Shown: positions 54,433 to 63,251, counted from the stretch's first letter. The stretch is DNA of 64,000 bases from Anaerolineales bacterium (GCA_014379595.1 JACMLM010000008.1:78332-142331); one strand, 5' to 3'. Translations and numbers: made by a program. The notes: generated by a model not told the origin, from the letters alone.

Positions 54433-55053
54433 TTATCCTATAAATAACTGCGCACGCTCGCCGTCATCATCGTCATCAACATTAATGATGAGTGGCTCTG
54501 TGATGGTCTTCGCCATATTAATCGCATTGATCACTTCATCTATATTCGTCTTCTTAAACCGATCAATACGGCTTCCAAAATTTTTAATAAACCAACCCAC
54601 CAAACCAAGCGGAAGTGGCAAGGCCAGTGAAATTCGTTTGGGTCCATCTTCTGCTTTTGAGCGGTCTACATTTAAATACAACCAGCGTGAACTTCGGCTG
54701 CCTCCCCCAAGCGCGATGAATATAATTCCTACTATGAATGGCATGGTAAAGCAAAAGAACCAGAAGTTTAATCCTGAATTCTGTTGAATGGCAAACATCA
54801 CCCATGCACTTAAAACTGTAACGAGGATTCCCATCCCAAGAAATCCTTTTGAAAATTTGGATGCCCGCCTGCGAACTTCTTCAAACTCTGGAGCATCGGG
54901 CTTTTCTGAACTGAAGCCTGAATCAGCCTCGATGATCTCTATTTCCTCTTCAGCAGATTCGTCCAATGTGCGCATGAGAGTCGCGGCTTCTTCGGCGCTG
55001 ATCTTTCCATCAGCAACCATTTGCAAGATCTTTTTGCGTTCTTCAGATGACAT
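54433..55053 (-). CDS. SHOCT-like module membrane protein, 206 aa
   Basis: Residues 4-30 (EERKKILQMVADGKISAEEAATLMRTL) are the same module as in the neighbours. Two transmembrane helices (about 68-90 and 97-115) follow, then RWLYLNVDRSKAEDGPKRISLALPLPLGLVGWFIKNFG, the beta-domain also present in the 129-aa gene, and an acidic end (DDDDDGERAQLFIG). This gene looks like the 129-aa protein with a two-helix membrane insertion. Start overlaps the stop of the upstream gene (TAATG). Confidence 0.75.
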   Translation of the reverse strand: MSSEERKKILQMVADGKISAEEAATLMRTLDESAEEEIEIIEADSGFSSEKPDAPEFEEVRRRASKFSKGFLGMGILVTVLSAWVMFAIQQNSGLNFWFFCFTMPFIVGIIFIALGGGSRSSRWLYLNVDRSKAEDGPKRISLALPLPLGLVGWFIKNFGSRIDRFKKTNIDEVINAINMAKTITEPLIINVDDDDDGERAQLFIG

Positions 55054-56156
55054 TAAGAACCTCCTTCCAAGGATGCTAATAATTTTTCAGCTTCTTCGGC
55101 TGTAATTTTCTTTTCCTGCAGCATCTTCAAGATCACCATTCGTTCTTCTTCAGAGGCCTGAGGCTTGGGAGGCATAGGCACGCCTTTTGGAGATAGGTCC
55201 CAATTCCAACGGCCTACACCTACAGCCACTTTTGATTTGCCGCGGCGTCCGCCTTCAAATTTTGCACGGGCTTCTGCTGCGCGGCGCGTGGCTTCATCTA
55301 CCTGCCTATTTGCGCGATGTGTAACCTGTTCCACCTGACGTGAAATCCGTTCACCAAAACCAGACCAATCAAAACCCATGCCTGCAAAATTTCCAAAATC
55401 TTCTGCTGACTCACCTGCATTGGATTGATTAGATACGCGAATGTCACTGCCTGCTTTTAACGTCACCATGGCTGAGCCATCTCCAAGTGTGACCACACGA
55501 GAAGTAGCATCTTCTTCATTTGCAATGCCCTTCCAGGCAATATCAATCTCATCAGCATTAAGGGTCAACGTGGCGTTGGCATTGGGCGGCATCACCAGCA
55601 AAATATCTTCACCCGCCGTCACAGCATAAGAATTGCCAGGCTGGGGGTTAAGATAAAGCACCACATCTTCACTAACATTCGCAGATACATTGCCGCGTAC
55701 ATCACGTAAAGCAAGATCATCTGCAACCGATTCTAATGAAACATTTCCATCCACATCGCGGATGGATACGTCTGAGTGAGCGCTTTTGATAGACAAATGT
55801 CCCTTTGCGCCTCGCAGGCTAAAGTCAGAACGAATCGTATCTATCGCAACTGAATTCACATCGCGGATGGATAAGTCGCCGCTGATTTCTTTTAGTTCCA
55901 AATCGCCTGTCAAACTCCGAATGGAAGCATCGCCGCCAATATTATGAATATATATGGAAGCTGCCTTCGGCACTCGAATGGAGATATCGTCATCACAGGA
56001 AATTTTTACTTCACTGCCATCCTGTTGGAAACGGATTTCATCATTATCGCCCTTGAGCAATATGTCGTCCCCTTCCCAACCTACGAGGCTGAGATCGCCG
56101 CCAATACTTTCAATCGTAACTTTGGGTGTGCGTCCTGCAGAAATTGTTTTAGACAT
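55053..56156 (-). CDS. DUF4097 adhesin-like protein with C-terminal SHOCT-like module
   Basis: 367 residues. From about 10 to 240, repeats such as GDLELKEISGDLSIRDVNSVAIDTIRSDFSLRGAKG give the parallel beta-solenoid of DUF4097 proteins, related to Bacillus YvlB. The C-terminus (about 337-365) has EEERMVILKMLQEKKITAEEAEKLLASL, the shared module. No signal peptide or membrane helix is visible, so it would be cytoplasmic. Starts three bases after the DUF2089 gene stop. Confidence 0.82.
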   Translation of the reverse strand: MSKTISAGRTPKVTIESIGGDLSLVGWEGDDILLKGDNDEIRFQQDGSEVKISCDDDISIRVPKAASIYIHNIGGDASIRSLTGDLELKEISGDLSIRDVNSVAIDTIRSDFSLRGAKGHLSIKSAHSDVSIRDVDGNVSLESVADDLALRDVRGNVSANVSEDVVLYLNPQPGNSYAVTAGEDILLVMPPNANATLTLNADEIDIAWKGIANEEDATSRVVTLGDGSAMVTLKAGSDIRVSNQSNAGESAEDFGNFAGMGFDWSGFGERISRQVEQVTHRANRQVDEATRRAAEARAKFEGGRRGKSKVAVGVGRWNWDLSPKGVPMPPKPQASEEERMVILKMLQEKKITAEEAEKLLASLEGGS

Positions 56157-56159
56157 GGT

Positions 56160-56543
56160 TTACTCCTGCTCGCCGCGTAGAATACGCATGGCTTGCTCTG
56201 GGGTGATCTTGCCGGCTTCAAGGTCGGCAATGGTACTGCTTCGTTTTTCGGCTTCGATTTCAGGAGACTCATCCTTGCCAGGTTCATAACCCAAAGCACG
56301 AATGATCTCATGCAAACGATTTCGAATGGTTGGGTAGGATAAACCTACCTCCTGCTCCATGCGGTTGATCTTACCTTCGCAACGGACAAAAGTGAATACA
56401 AATTCCAATTGCTCGGGAGTTAAATTTGCAAACTGACCCGAAGCAAAATGACCTTCAATCGATGTATCACAGGATGAGCAATGTAAGCGAGCAACGGTTA
56501 ATTCAGACTGACAGATCGGACAACGTGTAGGTGCAGGTCTCAT
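56160..56543 (-). CDS. DUF2089 zinc-ribbon / helix-turn-helix regulator with SHOCT-like C-terminus
   Basis: 127 residues. Zinc-ribbon Cys pairs CPIC and CSSC near the N-terminus, then a helix-turn-helix (EQLEFVFTFVRCEGKINRMEQEVGLSYPTIRNRLHEII), then TIADLEAGKITPEQAMRIL, the shared module (about 99-125). DUF2089 proteins are predicted transcription regulators; here the module at the end would allow contact with the other operon products. Start just after the MFS stop (18 bases). Confidence 0.8.
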   Translation of the reverse strand: MRPAPTRCPICQSELTVARLHCSSCDTSIEGHFASGQFANLTPEQLEFVFTFVRCEGKINRMEQEVGLSYPTIRNRLHEIIRALGYEPGKDESPEIEAEKRSSTIADLEAGKITPEQAMRILRGEQE

Positions 56544-56561
56544 AATTCTGTTCCTCCAATT

Positions 56562-57818
56562 TTATAATGCCACAGCTTCTGGCATGTTTTCTGTTTTTTG
56601 TTCGTCCTTGCTTCTTACACGATATAAAGCAAGAAAGGCAAATGTTGATAATAGACCAACAAACCCCGCCGCATACCAGAGAAGATGAGGCCTTGGTCCA
56701 TCAATGATTAAACCCGCAAGATAGGGGCCCACTGCAAACGGAATGCCCCATGAAAAACCTGAGACAGCCATATAACGTCCGCGCATATCTTCGGGGGCGA
56801 AAGATGCCACAAGCGCTTGTGAAACAGGCGAGACCACCATTTCACCAATTGTAATAATGATCATTGCCACTATGAACAGTGTGTAGGTAGCGACATATCC
56901 ATACATGGAGAAGCCAATTACATACAGGAATGTCCCCATTGCCATCATCAACATGGGTGGATATTTTGTAATGCGCCTCGTGATCGGGAATTGCATCAGC
57001 ACAACCATTGCGGCGTTTATGCTCAACAATAGACCGTAGCCAGATTCGGCCGTGCCATGTTCATTCCTTAAATAGACGCCCAGCGCTGTGTTCATATTCA
57101 TATACATAAAGACTTGCAATAATACTGCGCCGAGGAACAACATAAAAGCCGTATTGCGTAAGACTTGTCCATAGCCGGCAAACGTCCCACCCATTGTTTC
57201 TTTCGGGGCATCTGGATGTGCCTGGGGCTTGGTCTCAGGTAAAAAGATCGCGATCAGAACAACAGTGAAGAGAGAGATAACTGCATCGGACAGAAACAGC
57301 AAGAGGTAGGAGCGAGCCGCTAAAAATCCGCCAATGGCAGGGCCGATCACCACTGACAAATTGAACGCCACGCGCAGAATGCCATATCCATCTGCTCGTT
57401 TTTCTTCTGGCAAAATATCTGCGATCATCGCCTGATGTGCAGGGCCTGCTACATCTGTTAAAATACCAATAAAGAATGCCAGTACAAAGAAAAACTGAAA
57501 TGAAGTAACGAAGCCCATCGCGACAGTACTGAAGGATGAAGCGATCAAGCCAAAGATGATGATCCCCTTACGACCAAAGCGATCTGTAAGCGCGCCGCCA
57601 ATGGCAGAACCTACAAAACTGGAGATTGAAAAAGCTGCGAATAGTACACCAACATCGGTCATGCCGACGTTGAATTTACTGGTAATATAGAGCGCGAAGA
57701 ATGGAAAGAGCAACGCGCCGCCAATACGATCAATAAAAGTAATGGCGATCACGATCCAAAATGTGCGTGGATATTCGTGATAAGTTTTAGAGATCTTCGC
57801 AAGCGTATTATTAAACAT
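56562..57818 (-). CDS. MFS transporter, 12 helices, copy 2
   Basis: 418 residues from ATG 57818, adjacent to the previous stop with one base between them. Motif A of MFS is GGALTDRFGRKGIII between helices 2 and 3. The layout matches the drug-efflux MFS_1 group. First large gene of the operon with the DUF2089 cluster. Substrate unknown; co-expression with the module genes hints at export of an envelope-active compound. Confidence 0.85.
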   Translation of the reverse strand: MFNNTLAKISKTYHEYPRTFWIVIAITFIDRIGGALLFPFFALYITSKFNVGMTDVGVLFAAFSISSFVGSAIGGALTDRFGRKGIIIFGLIASSFSTVAMGFVTSFQFFFVLAFFIGILTDVAGPAHQAMIADILPEEKRADGYGILRVAFNLSVVIGPAIGGFLAARSYLLLFLSDAVISLFTVVLIAIFLPETKPQAHPDAPKETMGGTFAGYGQVLRNTAFMLFLGAVLLQVFMYMNMNTALGVYLRNEHGTAESGYGLLLSINAAMVVLMQFPITRRITKYPPMLMMAMGTFLYVIGFSMYGYVATYTLFIVAMIIITIGEMVVSPVSQALVASFAPEDMRGRYMAVSGFSWGIPFAVGPYLAGLIIDGPRPHLLWYAAGFVGLLSTFAFLALYRVRSKDEQKTENMPEAVAL

Positions 57819-57819
57819 A

Positions 57820-58044
57820 CTAGGCAACTTTTTTGGTTAATTCAGAATAATTTGATTGTCTTGTGGAATGCAGTTTGCGTAACTTTTCACCTCGAGCTAC
57901 CATCCACTCGCCAAGCGCAGCCAAATTTTTACTAAGGAGATTTTTACCTTTTATGGCTTCTTCCTGTAACCGAATAGCATCCATCTCTTCTTTGACTCTT
58001 TGAGATTGGATTTCATAGATTGTTTCTGGAGATAAGTTGTTCAT
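57820..58044 (-). CDS. Small helical protein, 74 aa, first gene of the operon
   Basis: MNNLSPETIYEIQSQRVKEEMDAIRLQEEAIKGK and the following residues suggest one long amphipathic helix or coiled coil, with a Trp-containing turn (LGEWMVARGEKLRKL) and basic tail. No membrane segment. It precedes the MFS gene with one base between. Family not recognised; AAGGAGAC ribosome site before the ATG. Confidence 0.6.
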   Translation of the reverse strand: MNNLSPETIYEIQSQRVKEEMDAIRLQEEAIKGKNLLSKNLAALGEWMVARGEKLRKLHSTRQSNYSELTKKVA

Positions 58045-58233
58045 GAAAGTCTCCTTTTAGAAAATTAACACCAATTTCAAGTAAATTAATATTTTGTTCC
58101 TAATTTCAAACAAAATTATAGCTATTTTTTTAAATTTGTCAAGCATGAAATTGATAATATTAATATGTGTTTCAATATAATTGATATTATCGTGTAAATT
58201 TCATAAATTTCTTTATTTTTGAGGCTTATATCC
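58045..58233. promoter_or_regulatory. AT-rich divergent promoter region between the SHOCT operon and corA
   Basis: No gene is seen. The 189 bases are strongly AT-rich. TTGATAATATTAATA (around 58150) and TTGATATTATCG (around 58182) are similar imperfect repeats in near-inverted arrangement, an operator-like pair. The corA ribosome site GAGG lies at 58221. Confidence 0.4.
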
Positions 58234-59220
58234 ATGATCCGTTCAATTTTCTTTTCACCCGGCAAACCCACTCGCACCGATATTTCTCCTGAAGAATTCC
58301 CGCGCCTCATCCGTGACAGACGAGGTTTGCTCTGGGTCGATTTCATTAGTGAATCGCCTCAAGTAGCCGAACCGATTTTACGCGGCTTTGGTTTTCATCC
58401 GCTTGCCATTGACGATGCGCTTGTAGAAACACACACCCCAAAAATTGATGATTGGGGAGATTACATTTATATCGTTATGAACATGATGAACTACAAACAT
58501 GTGGAAGGTGTATTTGAATCTGAAATAGATGAACTTGATATTTTCCTGGGCCGCAACTACATCATCACCCACCACGATCAATTACTCAATGCCATTGAAG
58601 AAACCTGGTCAGCTTGTCAGCGGGATGAAAGACACGTTCAAGACGGAGCCGATCACCTGCTTTATCGAATCATCGATTCACTTGTGCTGGGATATATGCC
58701 CCTCATTGAACAGATCGATCATCAAATTGATCAGATCGAGGACCAGGTATTTGACCGCCCGACTCGTGCCACCCTTGAGCAGATCTTTGCACTAAAACGG
58801 ATTCTCCTTTCCATGAGGAGGATCCTGCTCCCTCAACGCGAGGTCTTGAACAAACTAGCACGCGACGAATACCGTGTCATTGATCCTAAAGACCGAATTT
58901 TCTTCCGCGATATTTATGACCATCTTGTGAGACTACACGACTTGAATGAAAACCTGCGTGATCTGGTCGGCGGGGTGATGGATACTTATCTTTCAGTCAT
59001 CAATAACCGTATGAATGAAATCATGAAAACGCTCGCCGTTATCACAACGTTATTTATGCCCATCACGTTCGTGACCGGGTTCTTCGGTATGAACTTTTTT
59101 GAACCCGTTGCCCAATTGTTTGAATGGACCAGCAGAGAAGTATTTGGCGTAACGCTTGTCATCATGCTCGGCTTACCCATCACCATGTATATTTGGATGC
59201 GCCACCGCACCTGGTTATAA
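58234..59220 (+). CDS. corA: CorA-family magnesium/cobalt transporter
   Basis: 328 residues from ATG 58234 (GAGG nine bases before). Cytoplasmic N-terminal domain, a long coiled helix (about 150-270), then two transmembrane helices; the selectivity motif GMN appears in TGFFGMNFF. Pentameric channel for Mg2+ or Co2+. Divergent from the SHOCT operon. Confidence 0.92.
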   Translation: MIRSIFFSPGKPTRTDISPEEFPRLIRDRRGLLWVDFISESPQVAEPILRGFGFHPLAIDDALVETHTPKIDDWGDYIYIVMNMMNYKHVEGVFESEIDELDIFLGRNYIITHHDQLLNAIEETWSACQRDERHVQDGADHLLYRIIDSLVLGYMPLIEQIDHQIDQIEDQVFDRPTRATLEQIFALKRILLSMRRILLPQREVLNKLARDEYRVIDPKDRIFFRDIYDHLVRLHDLNENLRDLVGGVMDTYLSVINNRMNEIMKTLAVITTLFMPITFVTGFFGMNFFEPVAQLFEWTSREVFGVTLVIMLGLPITMYIWMRHRTWL

Positions 59221-59247
59221 GACCTAGATTCTGCCATCTTCGAATCC

Positions 59248-59276
59248 TTGACACAGAACAAGCGTTCGGTTATCAT
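59248..59276 (+). promoter_or_regulatory. lexA promoter with SOS box in the spacer
   Basis: TTGACA (-35), a 17-base spacer and TATCAT (-10). The spacer contains GAAC-AAGC-GTTC (59256-59267), which fits the Gram-positive-type LexA operator (CGAAC-N4-GTTYG, with A at the first position). LexA bound there would block polymerase, so lexA is expected to repress itself. Confidence 0.8.
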
Positions 59277-59337
59277 TCGTAGCACAAATGAGCGAAGAAT
59301 GATCACGAATGCCGGCTCTGCTGGCAGGAGGCTAAAA

Positions 59338-60018
59338 ATGATGATGATGGTACGAAAAAGCAAAGGTTTAGGCGAACGCCACCAAAAAATCCTCGAATTT
59401 ATTGAGGAATATCAACGCAAATTCAAACACCCACCCTCCATTCGCGAGATCGGTGAAGATTGCAGTATTTCTTCCACCTCTGTAGTCAATTACTACCTCG
59501 ATCAATTGGAAAAATCAGGTCATATCGAGCGTGATCGCAAGATTTCACGTGGTGTGCGGTTAACTGCTCCCTCGTCACTCGGTGATATGTTCCGTGTGCC
59601 TGTGCTTGGTGTTATTCAAGCTGGTGAACCCATACCCGTTCCTTCCAATGCAGACTTTGGCTCCTTTACTGCTGAAGACTCAGTTGAAATTGCCATGTCT
59701 CTCATGCCTGCAAAAGAAAAAGGCAAGGAATTATTTGCCCTTCAAGTGCAGGGAGAATCAATGATCGATGCCATGGTCAACGACGGCGATATTGTTATTC
59801 TCAAACCTACACAAGATGCACGCAACGGCGATATGGTAGCGGTTTGGCTGTCTGATCGAAACGAAACGACCTTGAAGTTCTTCTTCAAGGAAAAAGATAA
59901 ATTTCGCCTGCAACCCGCTAACCCAACCATGAAACCGATCTACATTGACAAACGTGAGTCCCTCGAGATCAAAGGCAAAGTGGTTATGGTTATTCGTAAA
60001 GTAGAACGATACAATTAA
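59338..60018 (+). CDS. lexA: SOS repressor LexA
   Basis: 226 residues from ATG 59338, the first of four ATGs in a row; GGAGG is six bases before it. Winged helix-turn-helix at about 14-75 (HPPSIREIGEDCSISSTSVVNYYLDQLEKSG). Self-cleavage site Ala95-Gly96 in VIQAGEPIP; catalytic Ser141 (GESMID) and Lys180 (ETTLKFF). Represses SOS genes until RecA-ssDNA triggers cleavage. Frames continuing to 59248 overlap the promoter and are rejected. Confidence 0.95.
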   Translation: MMMMVRKSKGLGERHQKILEFIEEYQRKFKHPPSIREIGEDCSISSTSVVNYYLDQLEKSGHIERDRKISRGVRLTAPSSLGDMFRVPVLGVIQAGEPIPVPSNADFGSFTAEDSVEIAMSLMPAKEKGKELFALQVQGESMIDAMVNDGDIVILKPTQDARNGDMVAVWLSDRNETTLKFFFKEKDKFRLQPANPTMKPIYIDKRESLEIKGKVVMVIRKVERYN

Positions 60019-60030
60019 CCCAACAAATAA

Positions 60031-60062
60031 AAAAAGGACGGCTCTTTGGAGCCGTCCTTTTT
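60031..60062. terminator. Bidirectional terminator between lexA and rplL
   Basis: AAAAAGGACGGCTC-TTTG-GAGCCGTCCTTTTT between two convergent genes. Confidence 0.92.
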
Positions 60063-60081
60063 GTTTAAATCTTCTAAAACT

Positions 60082-60462
60082 TTATTCGACGACGATGTTC
60101 GCGCCAGCTTCTTCAAGTCTCTTCTTGGCGTCGGCAGCAGCATCTTTACCAACGGCAGAAAGAATCTTGCCGCCAGCGGTCTCAGCGAGGGTCTTGGCTT
60201 CGCCAAGGCCGAGGCTGGTCAATTGACGAATGACCTTGATCACGTCGATCTTCTTGGCACCTGGGTCTTTGATGACCACATCGAACTCGGTCTTCTCTTC
60301 CACAGGTTCACCGGCAGCAACAGCGCCGCCAGCAGCGGCCACGGCTACAGGAGCAGCGGCAGAAACGCCCCACTTCTCTTCGAGCTTCTTGACCAAATCA
60401 GCCGCCTCGAGGACGGAAAGTGTGGAAAGTTCTTCCACGATTTTATCGAGTTTTTCAGACAT
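60082..60462 (-). CDS. rplL: 50S ribosomal protein L7/L12
   Basis: 126 residues. N-terminal dimerisation domain ([29 protein letters not shown]), a Gly/Ala hinge, and the C-terminal domain with [40 protein letters not shown]. Forms the flexible stalk of the large subunit that recruits translation factors. Last gene of the rpl block; 76 bases after rplJ. Confidence 0.97.
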   Translation of the reverse strand: MSEKLDKIVEELSTLSVLEAADLVKKLEEKWGVSAAAPVAVAAAGGAVAAGEPVEEKTEFDVVIKDPGAKKIDVIKVIRQLTSLGLGEAKTLAETAGGKILSAVGKDAAADAKKRLEEAGANIVVE

Positions 60463-60538
60463 TGTTTAGCACTCCTTGCTAAGTATTAAAATTTGATTTA
60501 AATTATTTGCGAAATATTTTCGCTTGAAAAGTAGACCG

Positions 60539-61069
60539 TTATGCCGTGGCGGGAGAAGCCTCCGAATGCGCCTTGATAACAGCAGCCAAACCACGAGCGG
60601 GTTCTGCCAATGTACGTACGAGTTTGCCGGCAGGAGCCTGCAAAACGCCGAGCAACTGAGCACGCATAACAGGCAGCGGGGGCAGCTCAGAGAGCATCTT
60701 CACTTGAGCAGCGCTCAAGGACTTACCGCCTATCAGACCACCTTTTACCTTAACGAACTCATTGCCTTTTGTTGCATCAGTCAATGCTTTCGCGGTGGAA
60801 GCTGGGTCTTTGAATGCGAATGAGATCGCTGTAGACTTCACGAGATAATCTGCGGGAAGTTCCACGCCGTTCTCTGCAAACACACGACGCATCAGTGTAT
60901 TCTTAACGATATGGAATTCACCGCCAGTTTCACGGATCTTCGCGCGGATCGCATCGATCGCTTTCATTTTTGCGCCGCTATATTCCACAAGAATTACTGC
61001 TTCACTGCGTTTGATCCAGTCAGCATATTGTGACTGTACTTCTTCCTTGCGTTGTTTAGAAATTGCCAA
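60539..61069 (-). CDS. rplJ: 50S ribosomal protein L10
   Basis: 176 residues from a TTG start at 61069 (LAISKQ, read M-A-I-S-K-Q). GGAGGTG lies ten bases upstream; a longer frame from TTG 61090 contains that ribosome site and is rejected. Family block EEVQSQYADWIKRSEAVILVEYSGAKMKAIDAIRAKIRETG is followed by KNTLMRRV. Stalk base protein that binds L7/L12 dimers. Controlled by a leader upstream (61092-61230). Confidence 0.94.
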   Translation of the reverse strand: MAISKQRKEEVQSQYADWIKRSEAVILVEYSGAKMKAIDAIRAKIRETGGEFHIVKNTLMRRVFAENGVELPADYLVKSTAISFAFKDPASTAKALTDATKGNEFVKVKGGLIGGKSLSAAQVKMLSELPPLPVMRAQLLGVLQAPAGKLVRTLAEPARGLAAVIKAHSEASPATA

Positions 61070-61091
61070 AGGGTATTCACCTCCTTTCAAT

Positions 61092-61230
61092 TAAAAAGTC
61101 TTTGCCACTTACACAGGCAAAGACTTTTCGCAGTTCCGGGAAGGGAACTCAGCACTGGGTGCTGAAAATTGCTAGTAGTCTCCACCTGAGCAGGAAATTA
61201 AGTCCCAGTAATAATTGGGACACCCGCCTT
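61092..61230 (-). promoter_or_regulatory. L10-type leader with attenuator upstream of rplJ
   Basis: On the minus strand a set of hairpins (GTCCCA/TGGGAC at 61202-61221; CAGCAC/GTGCTG at 61150-61164; AGTTCC/GGAACT at 61132-61149) is followed by AAAAGTCTTTGCC-loop-GGCAAAGACTTTT and TTTTT at 61093-61128, an intrinsic terminator ending 23 bases before the rplJ start. This order matches known L10 leaders, where L10(L12)4 binds its own mRNA. Confidence 0.75.
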
Positions 61231-61266
61231 CATCGGCGAAGTGGTTTTAGGGATAAACGAGTATTT

Positions 61267-61980
61267 CTACTCGGCACCTTCAATATGTTCGCCCGGATCG
61301 GCCTTTACTCCGGGACCCATTGTGGAAGCAATGGTAATACGCTTAACGAAATTGCCTTTCGCACCAGATGGACGTGCTTTATTCACCGCATCCATCAAAG
61401 CAACGTAATTCTCAAATAATTTATCGGCATCAAATGAAACCTTGCCAATCGAAACATGAATGTTATTGGTCTTGTCGAGGCGGAACTCCACGCGGCCAGC
61501 TTTGGCTTCTTTGATCGCGCGCTCCATATCCTGTGCACCAACCACTGTGCCAGCTTTCGGATTCGGCATCAAACCGCGAGGTCCAAGCACACGACCCAAG
61601 CGACCCACCTTACCCATTGCATCAGGCGTGGAAATGGCTACATCAAAGTCAAGGAAGCCGCCTTCGATTTTCTTCATCGTCTCATCATCATCTGCAACGA
61701 GGTCAGCGCCAGCTGCACGAGCAGCAACAGCACCTTCACCCTGGGCAAATACGAGCACGCGTACTGTCTTACCAAGACCATGAGGAAGAACAACTACATC
61801 GCGCAGTTGTTGATCAGCCTGACGTGAATCAAGCGTGGTTCGCATGTGTACTTCAACTGTTGAATCAAACTTGGTGATCGAAGTTTCCTTCGCAAGTGCA
61901 ACTGCTTCTTTCGCAGGATATATTTTATCAATATCAACTTTGGCAGCAGCTGCCGTATATTTTTTTCCGTGTTTAGTCAT
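61267..61980 (-). CDS. rplA: 50S ribosomal protein L1
   Basis: 237 residues from ATG 61980, GGAGGA before it. Blocks: [53 protein letters not shown], and [19 protein letters not shown]. Binds 23S rRNA at the exit of the E-site tRNA and acts as a repressor of rplK-rplA in many bacteria. An upstream frame to 62025 is not protein-like. Confidence 0.96.
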   Translation of the reverse strand: MTKHGKKYTAAAAKVDIDKIYPAKEAVALAKETSITKFDSTVEVHMRTTLDSRQADQQLRDVVVLPHGLGKTVRVLVFAQGEGAVAARAAGADLVADDDETMKKIEGGFLDFDVAISTPDAMGKVGRLGRVLGPRGLMPNPKAGTVVGAQDMERAIKEAKAGRVEFRLDKTNNIHVSIGKVSFDADKLFENYVALMDAVNKARPSGAKGNFVKRITIASTMGPGVKADPGEHIEGAE

Positions 61981-62029
61981 TTTATCCTCCGTGGTACAAG
62001 CGGACAACCGAAGCCATCCTCCCACAAAA

Positions 62030-62455
62030 TTAGTCGGTTATGGTGATGCCCATCGAACGGGCGGTGCCTTCGATCTGTTTCAACGCGCCTTCAATATCAA
62101 TTGCGTTCAGATCTTTCATCTTTAACTCAGCAATTTCCTTCACCTGAGCACGAGTAACCTTGCCGACCTTTTCTTTGTTCGGCACGCCAGAGCCTTTTTC
62201 TATTTTCGCAGCTTTACGAAGCAAAACCGCAGCGGGGGAAGTACGAAGTACGAACGTGAACGAACCATCTGTATAAATGGTGATCTCTGCAGGAAGGACC
62301 TCACCCGATCGATTGGATGTACGGGCATTATATTCCTTACAGAATGCCATGATATTAATACCATGGCTTGCCAGCGCAGGGCCGACTGGGGGGGCAGGAT
62401 TTGCCTTGCCTGCCTCGAGCTGAAGACGTACAACTGCTTTTAATTTCTTTGCCAT
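62030..62455 (-). CDS. rplK: 50S ribosomal protein L11
   Basis: 141 residues. [40 protein letters not shown] is the N-terminal signature and [33 protein letters not shown] the C-terminal RNA-binding domain. Part of the GTPase centre. Preceded by 102 bases after nusG; those bases hold GC-rich inverted parts but nothing clearly assigned. Confidence 0.97.
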   Translation of the reverse strand: MAKKLKAVVRLQLEAGKANPAPPVGPALASHGINIMAFCKEYNARTSNRSGEVLPAEITIYTDGSFTFVLRTSPAAVLLRKAAKIEKGSGVPNKEKVGKVTRAQVKEIAELKMKDLNAIDIEGALKQIEGTARSMGITITD

Positions 62456-62557
62456 TTGACTTAACTCCTTAGTGGTTTTAGCGGGTCATTTGGGAGACCC
62501 TCCCACCGCATCAGGCCCACGGGAGGCCTGCTACTGTCTAATTAAAATTTTCTACAC

Positions 62558-63244
62558 TTACGCTTTTTCTACCTGCAAGAAATCCAGCTCAACAGGTGTT
62601 TCACGTCCGAAGAAACTCACCATCACACGTACCTTCGTCCGCTCCATATCAATTTCAGCAACCATGCCGCGGAAATCGTTGAAAGGTCCATCCACAATGC
62701 GCACACGCTCACCCACTTTATAAGTGACTTTAACAGTAGGCGCTTCGGCTTCCATACGCTTCACGATCTGTGCAACTTCTTCAGGGCGCAATGGAGTGGG
62801 ATTGTTCCCCATGCCTACGAACCCAGTCACACCTGGAGTGTTACGAACCACATACCAGGATTCTTCTGAGAGTGCGAGGTTTACAAGCACATAACCGGGG
62901 AAAATATGACGCTCCACAGTTTTGCGCTTACCATCTTTGACTTCGATCTCTTCCTGTGTCGGAATGACCACATCAAAGATTCTGTCTTTCATGCCCATGG
63001 TTTCGATACGTTGTTCAAGGTTATGACGAACCTTGTTCTCATAACCTGAATAACAATGGATCACATACCAGGCAGGACCTTCCACGGTTGCCTCAACGGG
63101 AGGCAGATCGGCAGGAATCTGCGTCTCGGAGCGCGTGGCAGGTATCGGGTCCGAAACGACATCGTCCGCAGGGGCAATTTGCTCCTCGGCTTGTTCGTTC
63201 ATCGGTTCCTGTTCATACTGCTCTTGCGGTTCCGGTAAATCCAT
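62558..63244 (-). CDS. nusG: Transcription antitermination factor NusG with a long acidic N-terminal extension
   Basis: 228 residues. Core begins near residue 58 (AWYVIHCYSGYENKVRHNLEQRIE), the NGN domain, with RHIFPGYVLVNLALSEESWYVVRNTPGVTGF; the KOW motif is at about 175-200 (YKVGERVRIVDGPFNDFRGMV). The first about 55 residues are rich in Glu, Gln and Pro and have no equivalent in classical NusG of about 180 residues. Binds RNA polymerase and Rho. Starts seven bases after secE. Confidence 0.94.
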   Translation of the reverse strand: MDLPEPQEQYEQEPMNEQAEEQIAPADDVVSDPIPATRSETQIPADLPPVEATVEGPAWYVIHCYSGYENKVRHNLEQRIETMGMKDRIFDVVIPTQEEIEVKDGKRKTVERHIFPGYVLVNLALSEESWYVVRNTPGVTGFVGMGNNPTPLRPEEVAQIVKRMEAEAPTVKVTYKVGERVRIVDGPFNDFRGMVAEIDMERTKVRVMVSFFGRETPVELDFLQVEKA

Positions 63245-63251
63245 CAGATCC

